Source: Rhodospira trueperi
GTDB lineage: Bacteria; Pseudomonadota; Alphaproteobacteria; Rhodospirillales; Rhodospirillaceae
Assembly: GCF_900101965.1 (NCBI RefSeq)
Contig: NZ_FNAP01000003.1
Location: 1-64,000, forward strand
Length of the DNA stretch: 64,000 bases
Direction of reading: 5' to 3'
The notes beneath the pieces are model-generated. The model made no database searches. It was given only the letters and a program-made list of their open reading frames with translations, and had not been told where the DNA came from. A program made the translations under genes and the position numbers. Below, one piece after another: positions 1 through 10,350 of the stretch (positions within the stretch are counted from its first letter, which is position 1; the number at the start of each line of letters is the position of its first letter).

Positions 1-594
1 TCCGGTTCTGGGGGGCAGACGCCTGTTGAATCACCCTCGAATCCCGTTCGCCACTGAAATCAGCCCTCGGCCGTTAACCTGAGCCCGTTGCCCTGCGGGA
101 TGTCACAAAATCCTTGCCCAAACCCGGACAATTTGAATAAACATTCCGCGTCCCAATCAGCCTTCGGCCCGCCGTTCCCGGCGCCGCGCCAACCGGCCTT
201 GGGCGCCGCTCGCGACCAGGTCGGACGTCGGGAGGGCGGGCGAGAGCCCTTAAGAGCGACGCCCGCGCATACAAACAGACAGACTTCGGTACCGGCGCCA
301 TCTATCATCTTGACCCGTGGCAAATCAGCAACGCCACTTTAGGCGCGGGCGATAAACTGTGACTCAAATATCACGCTAGAGGGACCTGATTTCAAAGACT
401 CTTTTGTTGACAGTTCGAGTCGAGGCGGTCATGGTGACACGGTGTGCAATGTGTTTGCCGCATCGCGGAGAACGGGAACCCTTGCCTCATCAGTAGGGGT
501 AATCGACACGCCAAGGGGAACACCTTAATCCGTCGGCCGCGCCCTGGCCGACCAATGCAGAACGGATAACCAGCACCAACATGGAGAGACGGGG
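1..594. other. Gene-free stretch at window start
   Basis: I see no convincing gene here. The open frames on both strands lack family resemblance and a good ribosome-binding site. Positions 300-420 are slightly richer in A/T than the surroundings, as expected for the promoter region of the M23 peptidase gene that starts at 595. No tRNA or rRNA structure was recognised. The left edge could contain the tail of an upstream transcription unit. Confidence 0.5.
407..435 (+). promoter_or_regulatory. Weak sigma-70-type promoter candidate for the M23 peptidase gene
   Basis: A perfect TTGACA lies at 407-412. A 17-base spacer separates it from CATGGT at 430-435, which is a poor -10 box (3 of 6 matches). 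It points toward the peptidase gene about 160 bases downstream. Only the -35 box is strong, so this is tentative. Confidence 0.3.
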
Positions 595-2082
595 ATGAGT
601 AGTCCGCTCAGCGATCGGACAGGGACCAGGATCACGCCATTGACACCGCCGACCCACCGGCGCCGGGCATGGGCAACGCGCGCGGCGCGCCGTCCGGTTC
701 TCGCCGGGCTCGCCGTGGCCGCCATCGCGGCGCTGGCGATGCCCCACGCGGCCAGCGCCTCCGGCCCGCATGCGGCCGATATCGCCGTCGTCGCGGCCCT
801 TCAGGGCGCACCGGTTCCCCTCCCCGCCCGCAAGCCGGACTTGACCGCGAACACCGAACAGGCCGGCGACGTGATCGACGTCTCTGCAGCGGAGCGCGAA
901 ACGGTGGAGATGGCGGCCCTGGTCCCCCAGGCGGGTCGCCCGAACGACACCCCGCCCGTCTCCGTCGCCGCCCGCATCGACCGGGGCGACACCCTGATCG
1001 GCCTTCTCATCGAGGCCGGCGTTGACCGGATCGAGGCCCACAAGGCGGTCAAGGCCCTGGACGGGGTGTTCGACCCGCGTCACATGCGCCCCGGTCACGT
1101 GGTCAACATCCACTTCGACGAACCGGACGACGACACCCTGACCTTCAAGGGCTTCGATTTCGAGCCCACCGCCGGCACCTGCGTTCTGGTCCAGGCCGAT
1201 CCCGACACCGAGACCGGGTACGGCGCCGAAGAGAAACAGGCCCCCCTGAGCCGCGAGGTGGTGCGATTCGGCGGCCCGATCACCCTCAGCCTCTATCAGG
1301 CCGCGATCGATGCCGGCGTCTCAGACCAGGCCCTGGCCGAGATGATCCGAATCCTCTCGTACGACATCGACTTCCAGCGCGACATCCAGAAGGATGACAC
1401 CTTCGAGGTCATGTATGAGCGGTTCGTCACCGAGGACGGTCGCCATGTCCGGGACGGCAAGGTGATGTTCACCGCGCTGACCAACGGTGGCGAGCGGATC
1501 AGCGCCTATGCCTTCGAAACCGAGGACGGCCGCGAGGACTATTTCAACGAAGCCGGCCAGGGCATCCGCAAGCCGCTGATGCGCACCCCCATCGACGGGG
1601 CCCGCCTGTCGTCCAGCTTCGGCATGCGCCGCCATCCCATCCTGGGCTACTCGCGCATGCACACCGGCGTCGACTTCGCCGCGCCCACCGGCACCCCGAT
1701 CTATGCCGCCGGCGACGGTGTGGTGAACTTCGCCGGACGCAAGGGTGGCTACGGCAACTATATCCGCATCCGCCACAACGGCGAGTTCGCCACCGCCTAT
1801 GGCCACCTGAGCCGCATCCAGGTGCGCAACGGCCAGCGCGTGGAACAAGGCGACGTCATCGGCCGGGTCGGCACGACCGGCATGTCCACCGGCCCGCATC
1901 TGCATTATGAGATCATCCGCAACGGCGAAAAGGTAAACCCGATGGGCGTGCGCTTCCAGCCCGCCATCGAGCTCGCCGGCGCCGAACTGCAACGCTTCCA
2001 GGCCGAGCGCCGGGCCATCGACGGCCTGTACGCCAGCTTGCGCGGCCAGACCGAGATCGCCAGCACCGCCGGCGGCGAATAA
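595..2082 (+). CDS. M23-family peptidoglycan DD-endopeptidase (MepM-like)
   Basis: Predicted envelope hydrolase of 495 residues that cuts peptidoglycan cross-links during wall growth. The N-terminus has an Arg-rich stretch and a hydrophobic segment (about 34-55) that looks like a signal peptide or anchor. The middle (about 120-290) resembles the OapA/LysM-like region of MepM-type enzymes. The C-terminal LytM domain (about 320-455) carries the zinc ligands: His356 and Asp360 in HTGVD, and HLH at 435-437 with the following Tyr and Glu. A purine-rich site (GGAGAGACGGGG) precedes the ATG. It stands alone, followed by a hairpin and then leuC. The catalytic motif is complete, so it is probably active rather than an EnvC-type regulator. 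Confidence 0.9.
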   Translation: MSSPLSDRTGTRITPLTPPTHRRRAWATRAARRPVLAGLAVAAIAALAMPHAASASGPHAADIAVVAALQGAPVPLPARKPDLTANTEQAGDVIDVSAAERETVEMAALVPQAGRPNDTPPVSVAARIDRGDTLIGLLIEAGVDRIEAHKAVKALDGVFDPRHMRPGHVVNIHFDEPDDDTLTFKGFDFEPTAGTCVLVQADPDTETGYGAEEKQAPLSREVVRFGGPITLSLYQAAIDAGVSDQALAEMIRILSYDIDFQRDIQKDDTFEVMYERFVTEDGRHVRDGKVMFTALTNGGERISAYAFETEDGREDYFNEAGQGIRKPLMRTPIDGARLSSSFGMRRHPILGYSRMHTGVDFAAPTGTPIYAAGDGVVNFAGRKGGYGNYIRIRHNGEFATAYGHLSRIQVRNGQRVEQGDVIGRVGTTGMSTGPHLHYEIIRNGEKVNPMGVRFQPAIELAGAELQRFQAERRAIDGLYASLRGQTEIASTAGGE

Positions 2083-2113
2083 GCGCACGCCCCCACCCCG
2101 ACCCCGTTCCCGC

Positions 2114-2144
2114 AACCGCCCCGCGCCCCCCGGCCGGGGCGGTT
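2114..2144 (+). terminator. GC-rich hairpin after the M23 gene
   Basis: AACCGCCCC (2114-2122) pairs perfectly with GGGGCGGTT (2136-2144) across a 13-base loop. No T-run follows, so it may be a Rho-assisted terminator or an mRNA-end stabiliser. It lies between the M23 stop at 2082 and the leuC start at 2238. Confidence 0.4.
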
Positions 2145-2237
2145 CGCGTTGGGAACCCGCGCCCATCTTGCCCGCCGCTCCCCCGCGTGGCATGACTGGC
2201 CCCCGACGAACCACCGCAGACACGGAGACCCCGGACC

Positions 2238-3638
2238 ATGGCGCAGACGCTGTTCGACAAGATTTGGGCCAGCCACCTGATCGAACGTCAGGACGACGGC
2301 ACCTGCCTGATCTACATCGACCGCCATCTGGTCCACGAGGTCACCAGCCCGCAGGCGTTCGAGGGCCTGCGCATGGCCGGCCGGGCGGTGCGCGCGCCCA
2401 AGGCGACGCTGGCGGTGGCCGATCACAACGTGCCGACCACCGACCGCGCCGCCGGCATCGCCGACCCGGAAAGCGCCCTGCAAGTACAGACCCTGGAGGA
2501 CAACTGCGGCGCCTTCGGCGTGCAGTACCTGTCCATGGCCGACATCCGCCAGGGCATCGTCCACATCGTCGGCCCGGAGCAGGGCTTCACGCTGCCCGGC
2601 GCCACCATCGTCTGCGGCGACTCGCACACCGCCACGCACGGCGCCTTCGGAGCGCTGGCCTTCGGCATCGGCACGTCGGAGGTGGAACACGTGCTGGCCA
2701 CCCAGACCCTGCGCCAGATGCTGGCGAAGAACATGCGGGTGCGCATCGACGGAAGCGTGGGCGCAGGCGTCACCGCCAAGGATATCGTGTTGGCCATCAT
2801 CGGCCGCATCGGCACCGCCGGCGGCACCGGCCATGTCATCGAGTACGCCGGCGACGCCATCCGGGCGCTGTCGATGGAAGGCCGCATGACGGTCTGCAAT
2901 ATGAGCATCGAGGCGGGCGCCCGCGCCGGCCTGATCGCGCCGGACGAGACCACCTTCGCCTACCTCCAGGGCCGGCCCATGGCGCCCAAGGGCGCGGCGT
3001 GGGAAGCCGCCGTCCAGTGGTGGAAGACGCTGAAGTCGGACCCAGGCGCCACCTTCGACACGGAGGTGGTGATCGACGCCACCGCCATCGCCCCCCAGGT
3101 CACCTGGGGCACCAGCCCGGAAAACGTCCTGCCCATCACCGGCACCGTGCCCGATCCGGCCGCCGAGAGCGACCCCAACCGCCGCGCCGCCATCGAACGG
3201 GCGCTCGGCTACATGGGTCTGTCGGCCGGCATGAAGCTGACCGACATTCCCATCGACCGCGTGTTCATCGGCTCGTGCACCAACGGCCGCATCGAGGACC
3301 TGCGCGCCGCCGCCGCCCTCGCCAAGGGACGCAAGGTGGCCGACGGCATCGGCGCCATGGTGGTGCCGGGCTCGGGTCTGGTGAAGGAACAGGCGGAGGA
3401 AGAGGGCCTCGACCGGGTGTTCCTGGAGGCTGGCTTCGAATGGCGCGAACCCGGCTGCTCCATGTGTCTGGCCATGAACGCCGATCGGCTGGAGCCGGGC
3501 GAGCGCTGCGCCTCGACCTCCAACCGCAACTTCGAGGGACGACAGGGCCGCGGCGGCCGCACCCACCTGATGAGCCCGGAAATGGCCGTGGCCGCCGCCG
3601 TCACCGGCCGCCTCACCGACGCGCGGGACCTGGGGTAG
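2238..3638 (+). CDS. leuC: 3-isopropylmalate dehydratase large subunit
   Basis: Large subunit (466 residues, the usual length) of the [4Fe-4S] isomerase that converts 2-isopropylmalate to 3-isopropylmalate in leucine synthesis. The sequence is colinear with LeuC from the opening TLFDKIW to the end. It has [13 protein letters not shown] near residue 130, SCTNGR near 350, and CSMC near 410 with the cluster cysteines, plus the [12 protein letters not shown] signature. An upstream GGAG supports the ATG. The small subunit gene leuD, which normally follows, is absent: the next gene encodes glutamate dehydrogenase. LeuD must be supplied from elsewhere for a working enzyme. Confidence 0.95.
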   Translation: MAQTLFDKIWASHLIERQDDGTCLIYIDRHLVHEVTSPQAFEGLRMAGRAVRAPKATLAVADHNVPTTDRAAGIADPESALQVQTLEDNCGAFGVQYLSMADIRQGIVHIVGPEQGFTLPGATIVCGDSHTATHGAFGALAFGIGTSEVEHVLATQTLRQMLAKNMRVRIDGSVGAGVTAKDIVLAIIGRIGTAGGTGHVIEYAGDAIRALSMEGRMTVCNMSIEAGARAGLIAPDETTFAYLQGRPMAPKGAAWEAAVQWWKTLKSDPGATFDTEVVIDATAIAPQVTWGTSPENVLPITGTVPDPAAESDPNRRAAIERALGYMGLSAGMKLTDIPIDRVFIGSCTNGRIEDLRAAAALAKGRKVADGIGAMVVPGSGLVKEQAEEEGLDRVFLEAGFEWREPGCSMCLAMNADRLEPGERCASTSNRNFEGRQGRGGRTHLMSPEMAVAAAVTGRLTDARDLG

Positions 3639-3792
3639 ACGCGGCCCGTTTCCCGGGCTTCCGGCCTCTCCCTCTCGAAACCCGATCCTGAACGTGCGAT
3701 ATTGAGCCGCGCGGGCCGGTTCCATGGCCCGACGGTGGAGCACCGGCGCGGCCCACGCCGGATCGGGTCGGACAGATTGGAGAGGACACGCC

Positions 3793-6700
3793 ATGCCACA
3801 CAGACAGGCCGCCCGCAAGGCTGAGCAACTGGAGGCCGTCCGCGCCCTCGTCTCCGACCGGTTGACGCCCGGTGATGTGGACCAGGCTGTCCGCTTCGTC
3901 GAGGACTTCTACCGCCATGTGCCTCCGGGCGACATGGCCCGCCACGACCCGGAAACGCTGTACGGCGCCGCTCTGTCGGCCCTGGATTTCCTAAGCCAGC
4001 GCCAGCCGGACGAACCCGGGGTGCGGGTGCTCAATCCCGTGTACGAACAGCACGGGTATCACATCGAGCACACCGTGCTGGAGATCGTCACCGACGACAT
4101 GCCCTTCCTGGTGGACTCGGTCACCGCCGCGCTGACCGGCTTGGGCATGGTGGTCTATCTGGTCATTCACCCGGTCCTGAGGGTGCGGCGTGATGACGGC
4201 GGGGCTCGGCTGTGCGACACCGAGTCTGATGGCGCGACCCGCGAATCCTTCATCCACGTTCAGTTCGCCGAGCAGACCGACCCCGACGTGCTGGACCGTG
4301 TGCGCGCGTCGGTCCGCACGGTGCTGGACGAGGTGCGCGTGGCGGTCGATGACTGGCCGGCCATGACCGAACTGGCCCGCGCCACCGCCGAGGGCCTGCG
4401 CGACAGCACACTGCCGACCCCGCCCCCGGACGATCCCGACATGGTGGGTGAGATGGCCCACTTCCTGACGTGGCTGTGCGACAATCATTTCACGTTTCTG
4501 GGCACCCGGGACTATGCCTTCGTTGAGACCGAGGCCGGCCCCCGCGCCGACCCGGAGCCCGGACTGGGCATCCTGCGCGCCCCCGACGTCCGGGTGTTCG
4601 GGAAACTGCGTGATCTGGAGACCCTGCCGGAGGACGTTCAGGCTTATGTGCTCGGGCCAGCCCCTGTGCTGCTGACCAAGACCGCCATGCGCTCGCGGGT
4701 CCACCGTCCGGTGCCGATGGACGCCGTGGTCGTCAAGCGCTTCGACGCCGAGCGGCGGCTGGTCGGCCTGACCCTGATGGTGGGCCTGTTCACCGCCGAG
4801 GTTTACACCAACAGCGCGGTCAGCATCCCGGTGGTGCGCCGCAGAGTGGCCCGGGTGATGGCCTTGAGCGGCTTCGCCCCGCGCGGCCACGACGGCAAGC
4901 GTCTGCTGCACATCATGGAGACGCTGCCGCGTGACGAACTGATCCAGAGCGACGAGGCCTCCCTGCTGGAGGTCGCGCTGGGCATCCTCGACCTTCAGGA
5001 ACGCCAGCGCGCCGCCCTGTTCCTGCGCATGGACGAGTTCCAGCGGTTCATTTCCTGCCTCGTCTTCATCCCGCGCGACCGCTACGACACCGCCATGCGG
5101 CGAACCGTGCAGGACATCCTGGAAACACGCCTGCGCGGCCGGGTCGAGACCTGGTCGACACAGGTGGACGAGACTCCCCTCGCCCGCCTTCACACCATCC
5201 TGCGCACCACGCCGGGCTCCGTTCCGACCCCGGACACCGAGGAGATCGAGGCCCGCATCGCCGCCGCGACGCGCTCCTGGAGCGACCATCTGGCCGACGC
5301 CCTGGTCGCCGCCAAGGGCGAGGAACAGGGACTGCGTCTGCTGCGGCGCCACGGCACCGCTTTTCCCGCCAGCTACCGGGAGCGCCACTCGGCCCAGGCG
5401 GCCGTCGCCGACATCGCCCGCATCGAAACCGCGCTGGCCACGGGCACGCTGTCGCTCAACCTGCACCGCCCGGTCGAAACCCCCAGGTCAGAGGTTCGCT
5501 TCAAGGTCTATCAGCCCAGCGGCGCCGTGCCGCTGTCGGACATGCTGCCGGTGCTGGAGAACATGGGGTTCCGGGTCATCGGCGAGGTGCCCTTCGAACT
5601 GCGCCCCAGCCGGGGCACGGTCGGCGACGACGACCAGCCCGCCCCCGGGACGACCACCGCCGCGACCACCGTCTGGCTGCACGACTTCGCCATGACGGCC
5701 GCGTCGGGCGCGGTGGTGGATCTGAACCGCGTGCGCGACCCGTTCCAGGAGGCCTTCCGCCGGGTCTGGACCGGAGACCTGGAGAACGACGGCTTCAACC
5801 GACTGGTCATTGAGGCCGGGCTGACCTGGCGGCAGGTGACGGTGCTGCGCGCCTACGCGCGCTATCTGCAACAGACCCGCTTCATCTTCAGCCAGAGCTA
5901 CATCATCCAGGCCCTGGCCACCCATCCCACCATATCGGCCCGACTGGTGGCGCTGTTCGAGGCCCGTTTCGACCCCGAGCCCCCGGAGGACACCACGCGG
6001 GCGGAAGCCGACATCGAAGCCGCGATTGTGGACGGGCTCGACGAGGTCACCAACCCCGACGAGGACCGCATCCTGCGGCGCTATCACGGGCTCATCAAGG
6101 CGACCCTGCGCACCAATTTCTTCCAGACCACCGAGGCCGGCGCCCCCAAGCCCTGGCTGTCGCTGAAGATCGACAGCCGCTCGGTGACCGACCTGCCGCT
6201 GCCGCGCCCCTGGGTCGAGGTGTTCGTGTATTCCCCGCGCGTCGAGGCCATCCACCTGCGCGGCGGCAAGGTGGCGCGCGGCGGCATCCGCTGGTCGGAT
6301 CGGCGCGAGGACTTCCGCACCGAGGTGTTGGGCCTGATGAAGGCGCAGATGGTCAAGAACGCGGTCATCGTGCCGGTTGGCTCCAAGGGCGGCTTCGTGG
6401 TCAAGCGCCCGCCGCCCGCCGACGCCGGCCGCGAGGCCGTCCAAGCCGAAGGCATCGCCTGCTACAAGACCTTCATGCGCGGCCTGCTCGACATCACCGA
6501 CAACCTGAAAGGCGAGGAAGTGGTTCCGCCGCCCCGGGTGCGTCGGCGCGACGGCGACGATCCCTATCTTGTCGTCGCCGCCGATAAGGGCACGGCGACG
6601 TTCTCCGACATCGCCAACGCCATTTCGGCGGAGTACGATTTCTGGCTGCGCGACGCCTTCGCCTCCGGCGGGTCGAACGGGTATGACCACAAGGTCATGG

Positions 6701-8679
6701 GCATCACCGCGCGCGGCGCCTGGGAGGCGGTCAAGCGTCACTTCCGCGAAATGGGGCACGACACCCAAACGGCCGACTTCACCGTCATCGGCGTCGGCGA
6801 TATGTCCGGCGATGTGTTCGGCAACGGCATGCTGCTGTCACGACACATCCGCCTGATCGGCGCCTTCAACCACCAGCACATCTTTCTGGATCCGAACCCC
6901 GACCCGGCAGTCTCGTGGGAGGAACGAAAGCGCCTGTTCGACCTGCCCCGCTCCTCCTGGGCGGACTATGACCACGGTCTGCTGTCCGAAGGGGGCCAGA
7001 TCTTCGCGCGACGCGCCAAGGAGGTCCGCCTGACCCCCCAAATCAAGGACATGCTGGGCATCCGTCAGGACGTGGTCACCCCCACCGAACTGATCCGCGC
7101 CCTGCTGCGCGGCCCGGCCGACCTGCTGTGGTTCGGCGGCATCGGCACCTACGTCAAGGCCAGTCAGGAATCCCACGTCGACGCGGGCGACCGCGCCAAC
7201 GACGCCATCCGCGTCGATGCCGACGATCTGCGGGTCAAGGTGATCGGCGAAGGCGCCAACCTGGGTGTCACCCAGCGCGCGCGCATCGAATTCGCCGGCC
7301 GGGGCGGGTGCATCAACACCGACGCCATCGACAATTCGGCCGGTGTGGACTGCTCCGACCACGAAGTGAACATCAAGATCCTGCTCGACGGCATCGTCGA
7401 GGCCGGCGACCTCACCGAAAAGCAGCGCAATCAGCTTCTGGGCGAGATGACCGACGACGTCGCCGCCCTGGTGCTGCGGGACAATTACCTCCAGACCCAG
7501 GCCATCTCGCTGATGGAACGCGGTGCGGCCGGCATTCTCGACCATCAACACCGACTCATGCGCGTGCTGGAACGCAGCGGCCGCCTCGACCGCGCCGTCG
7601 AGTTCCTGCCCGGCGACGACGAGATTGCCGAACGCATGGCCGCCGGGCGCGGCCTGACACGGCCGGAACTGGCGGTGCTGATCCCCTACGGCAAGCTGTG
7701 GATCTTCGACGAGGTGATGGGCTCCGATATGCCCGAGGACCCCATGCTCAATCAGACCATGGCGTACTACTTCCCGCCAGCCATCCAGACCCGATTCCGC
7801 GACCGCATCGGCGGGCACCGCCTGCGCCGCGAGATCATCGCCACCTATATCGCCAACTCCATGATCAACCGGGTCGGCGCCGCCTTCGTCACCGAGATGA
7901 TGGAAAAGACCGGCATGCGCCCGGCCGACATCGCCCGCGCCTACATGGCGGTGCGCGAGGTGTACGGCCTGCGCGCACTGTGGGACCAGATCGAAGCCCT
8001 GGACGGACGCGTCGCCGCCCCCGTGCAGATGGAGCTTCTGCACACCGTCAACCAACTCGTCGCCCGTCAGACGCAGTGGATGCTGCGCCACGGCACGTGG
8101 CCGCTGGACGTCACCGCCACGGTAACGGAACTGGCCCCGGCGGTGCAGACGCTTTCCACCAACCTGGACGAATTGGCCACCGCCGAAACCCTGGAAGGCG
8201 CCACCGCGCGCATGGAGACCTGGGTCGAGGCCGGCGTGCCGACGCCGCTGGCCGCCGGGGTGGCCTGCCTGATGATCATGGCGGCGGCCGGCGACATCGT
8301 GCGCATCACCGCCGCCCATGACCTGCCGATGGAGGGCGTGGCCCGGCTGTACTTCGCCGTCGGCACCCGGCTGGGAATCGGTTGGCTGCGCCGCACCGCC
8401 GAGAAACTGGAGACCGGCGGGCACTGGACCAAGCTGGCGGTCTCCGCCCTGGCCGAAGAGTTCTACAGCCACCAGCGCCAGATCACGCACCGAATCATCG
8501 AGCACGGTCGCGACCTGGAGGACCCCGACGCCGCCATCGCCGCCTGGATCGAGACCACGCCCGTCACCGTCGACCGCGCCGCGCAGTTGATCGGCGAGTT
8601 GCAGGGCACGTCGGGCGGTGTGGATCTCGCCATGCTGACCGTTGCCAGCCGCCAGTTCCGCGCCATGGCGGGGGTGTAG
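3793..8679 (+). CDS. gdhB: Large NAD-specific glutamate dehydrogenase (GDH-1600 type)
   Basis: Giant NAD-dependent glutamate dehydrogenase of 1,628 residues, typical of the alphaproteobacterial/pseudomonad class. It oxidises glutamate to 2-oxoglutarate and ammonium, mainly for catabolism. The N-terminal half holds the ACT-like regulatory region, for example DMPFLVDSVTAAL near 100. The catalytic half includes RGGIRWSDRREDFRTEVLGL near 830 and SKGGFVVK near 865, followed by the dinucleotide-binding part with GVGDMSGDVFGNGML near 1005. I chose the ATG at 3793 because GGAGAGGAC precedes it. An in-frame ATG at 3724 lies upstream but has no comparable site. It is monocistronic. With the Aap, Liv and polyamine genes nearby it fits amino-acid use as carbon and nitrogen source. 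Confidence 0.95.
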   Translation: MPHRQAARKAEQLEAVRALVSDRLTPGDVDQAVRFVEDFYRHVPPGDMARHDPETLYGAALSALDFLSQRQPDEPGVRVLNPVYEQHGYHIEHTVLEIVTDDMPFLVDSVTAALTGLGMVVYLVIHPVLRVRRDDGGARLCDTESDGATRESFIHVQFAEQTDPDVLDRVRASVRTVLDEVRVAVDDWPAMTELARATAEGLRDSTLPTPPPDDPDMVGEMAHFLTWLCDNHFTFLGTRDYAFVETEAGPRADPEPGLGILRAPDVRVFGKLRDLETLPEDVQAYVLGPAPVLLTKTAMRSRVHRPVPMDAVVVKRFDAERRLVGLTLMVGLFTAEVYTNSAVSIPVVRRRVARVMALSGFAPRGHDGKRLLHIMETLPRDELIQSDEASLLEVALGILDLQERQRAALFLRMDEFQRFISCLVFIPRDRYDTAMRRTVQDILETRLRGRVETWSTQVDETPLARLHTILRTTPGSVPTPDTEEIEARIAAATRSWSDHLADALVAAKGEEQGLRLLRRHGTAFPASYRERHSAQAAVADIARIETALATGTLSLNLHRPVETPRSEVRFKVYQPSGAVPLSDMLPVLENMGFRVIGEVPFELRPSRGTVGDDDQPAPGTTTAATTVWLHDFAMTAASGAVVDLNRVRDPFQEAFRRVWTGDLENDGFNRLVIEAGLTWRQVTVLRAYARYLQQTRFIFSQSYIIQALATHPTISARLVALFEARFDPEPPEDTTRAEADIEAAIVDGLDEVTNPDEDRILRRYHGLIKATLRTNFFQTTEAGAPKPWLSLKIDSRSVTDLPLPRPWVEVFVYSPRVEAIHLRGGKVARGGIRWSDRREDFRTEVLGLMKAQMVKNAVIVPVGSKGGFVVKRPPPADAGREAVQAEGIACYKTFMRGLLDITDNLKGEEVVPPPRVRRRDGDDPYLVVAADKGTATFSDIANAISAEYDFWLRDAFASGGSNGYDHKVMGITARGAWEAVKRHFREMGHDTQTADFTVIGVGDMSGDVFGNGMLLSRHIRLIGAFNHQHIFLDPNPDPAVSWEERKRLFDLPRSSWADYDHGLLSEGGQIFARRAKEVRLTPQIKDMLGIRQDVVTPTELIRALLRGPADLLWFGGIGTYVKASQESHVDAGDRANDAIRVDADDLRVKVIGEGANLGVTQRARIEFAGRGGCINTDAIDNSAGVDCSDHEVNIKILLDGIVEAGDLTEKQRNQLLGEMTDDVAALVLRDNYLQTQAISLMERGAAGILDHQHRLMRVLERSGRLDRAVEFLPGDDEIAERMAAGRGLTRPELAVLIPYGKLWIFDEVMGSDMPEDPMLNQTMAYYFPPAIQTRFRDRIGGHRLRREIIATYIANSMINRVGAAFVTEMMEKTGMRPADIARAYMAVREVYGLRALWDQIEALDGRVAAPVQMELLHTVNQLVARQTQWMLRHGTWPLDVTATVTELAPAVQTLSTNLDELATAETLEGATARMETWVEAGVPTPLAAGVACLMIMAAAGDIVRITAAHDLPMEGVARLYFAVGTRLGIGWLRRTAEKLETGGHWTKLAVSALAEEFYSHQRQITHRIIEHGRDLEDPDAAIAAWIETTPVTVDRAAQLIGELQGTSGGVDLAMLTVASRQFRAMAGV

Positions 8680-8745
8680 GGCGGCGCCTGGGCGAACGAG
8701 AAAGAAACAGGGACCCGTCGCTCGCCCGGTTCAGACCGGTCACCC

Positions 8746-9762
8746 TCACCCTGCCCCACCCTCTCCACCCCCCGCGCCGGTCAGGGTGTCGACCACCTGG
8801 CGCGGCATGGCGAGATCGGCCAGCGCGGCGCGCATCCGCCGGGCCAGTCGGATCGGCTCCCCGTCGGCGGCATCCAGTCGCAGGAACGGGTCCGTGCGGG
8901 CGATGGCGAGATACAGGCCGCGACCCTGGAAGGCGGCGGCGAGGTGTCCCTCGTTCCCCTGATGGTCCGCGCGCAGGGTCAGCAGGGTGCGGCCGAACGC
9001 CGGCGACACCGCCGCCCGCGCGGCCGCCGCGTCGCTGGTGTAGACGTCGTACTGGTCCTCGACCTCGGCATCGGGGAAGGGAAGGCGCTCCATGTCCTCC
9101 AGGCCGGCGAGTTGCTCGCGCACCCAGCCGAGCACCTTGCCGCGTTTGCGCAGGAACAGGATCGTCGGCATCTCCGACGGGGTCTCCACCCACATCAGCA
9201 GGCCCCGGAACACCTCGACCGGCTGTTGAGGCCGGCCGCTGTCATGGTGATCCTGTCGCCGGCTCAGGCGCGCCTCCGCCAGTCGATAGCGGACGCCGCG
9301 CCACACCCCCTCGATCCCATCCTCCAGCGCGGCCGTGTCGAACGCCTCCACAAGACGCAGATCCTGGAAGCACGCCGGGTCGATGAAGTCGACCCCGATC
9401 TCCTGGCGAAACCGGTCGATGGCCATGAACTCGCACAGGATGGGCGCGATCCGCCGGGCCGCGCGGCGATTGACCCGGTTGCGCATGGTCTTCAGCAGTC
9501 CGACGGTGCCTCCCACCGTGACCACGGCGACGACCCCAAGCCCCATGGCCAAGGCCGGCCCGGGCGGAGCCAGCACCGCAACCACCGCAGCCGCCGCCGC
9601 GCCCAGCCCGGCGACGAGCGCCGCCGCTCGCCGCCCCTTGCCGCTGGCCCTGCACCGTTCGACCTGAAGATTCTGCATCACCGGCAGGATCCGGGTCTCG
9701 AAGACCTCGGCGAAGCCCTGTTCGTGCGGGGCCTGTTCCTCGAAAACGGGCGGCGTCGCCAT
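8746..9762 (-). CDS. DUF3137-family membrane protein
   Basis: Protein of 338 residues with the layout of the DUF3137 family: a short helical start (FAEVFETRILPVMQNL), a hydrophobic region of about two membrane segments (about 45-85), and a large C-terminal soluble domain. In the soluble part the run YDVYTSD matches what I recall of the family. Function is unknown. It sits 15 bases downstream of a lipoprotein gene on the same strand, so the two are probably cotranscribed and may act together at the envelope. It is convergent with the glutamate dehydrogenase gene. The family assignment is from pattern memory. Confidence 0.65.
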   Translation of the reverse strand: MATPPVFEEQAPHEQGFAEVFETRILPVMQNLQVERCRASGKGRRAAALVAGLGAAAAAVVAVLAPPGPALAMGLGVVAVVTVGGTVGLLKTMRNRVNRRAARRIAPILCEFMAIDRFRQEIGVDFIDPACFQDLRLVEAFDTAALEDGIEGVWRGVRYRLAEARLSRRQDHHDSGRPQQPVEVFRGLLMWVETPSEMPTILFLRKRGKVLGWVREQLAGLEDMERLPFPDAEVEDQYDVYTSDAAAARAAVSPAFGRTLLTLRADHQGNEGHLAAAFQGRGLYLAIARTDPFLRLDAADGEPIRLARRMRAALADLAMPRQVVDTLTGAGGGEGGAG

Positions 9763-9777
9763 GCCTCCTCCGTGCGG

Positions 9778-10350
9778 CTATCGGGAGCCGGTCGCGTGCG
9801 CGCGGTTGTATTCGATCTGCTCCGGAGTGAGCTGGAAGCCGATGTAGACCGGAACCTCGGCCGCCGCGCCGTCGGCCCCCAGCGGAACCTCGATGCTCAG
9901 TTCCTCGCCCACATAGCGCACGCGGTTCGTGTTCTCCGGGAACACGATGGTGGACTCGAAGACCTGCTTTCCCCTTGGATCGGGATAGAAACGCGGGATG
10001 GCCACGTAATACTCAAAGGCCTGCTGGCGCTCCGTGGCCGCCGGCCCCAGCGATGCGGAGAAGGCCAGAACCAGATCGACACGCACCGACTGCTCATCGT
10101 CGTCGTACTGGCATTCGCCCTGGTATCCGGTCAGTTCCGCCTCCAGCACCACATCCGTCAGGTCACGGCCGGGTCCCGGCCGGAACCGGGTGAGGTCGAC
10201 GGTGGTGGCTTCCATCCGCACCGGCGGGCAGGGCCGGGTTTCCTCCCGCTCGAAGACCGGGCCGGAGCAGGCCGACAGCATGAGACCAAGGATTGCGAAA
10301 ACTCCGAGACGGACGGGAATAGGGCGGCAATTGGAGGCGGGGGCGACCAT
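9778..10350 (-). CDS. Predicted small lipoprotein
   Basis: Protein of 190 residues with a signal peptide ending in a clear lipobox: LSAC, with the acylated Cys at position 28. The predicted mature part is rich in beta-strand-like sequence and acidic residues. I do not recognise a family. A second Cys pair (in RPCPP and GECQY) might form a disulfide. The gene is first in a two-gene unit with the DUF3137 gene and diverges from thrB, so their promoters probably share the 10351-10585 gap. Confidence 0.7.
   Translation of the reverse strand: MVAPASNCRPIPVRLGVFAILGLMLSACSGPVFEREETRPCPPVRMEATTVDLTRFRPGPGRDLTDVVLEAELTGYQGECQYDDDEQSVRVDLVLAFSASLGPAATERQQAFEYYVAIPRFYPDPRGKQVFESTIVFPENTNRVRYVGEELSIEVPLGADGAAAEVPVYIGFQLTPEQIEYNRAHATGSR

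Noticed and set aside
1-60. Possible tRNA 3' end at the left edge
   Set aside because: A GAATCCC-like phrase is present, but no CCA end, acceptor pairing or complete arms could be made.
1905-3818. Very long open frame (637 codons) on the minus strand opposite leuC and the M23 gene
   Set aside because: It lies antisense to two certain genes, has no family resemblance and only reflects third-position G/C bias. The same holds for other long antisense frames, such as those opposite glutamate dehydrogenase (3991-5466, 5488-6768, 6838-8505) and opposite nifJ.
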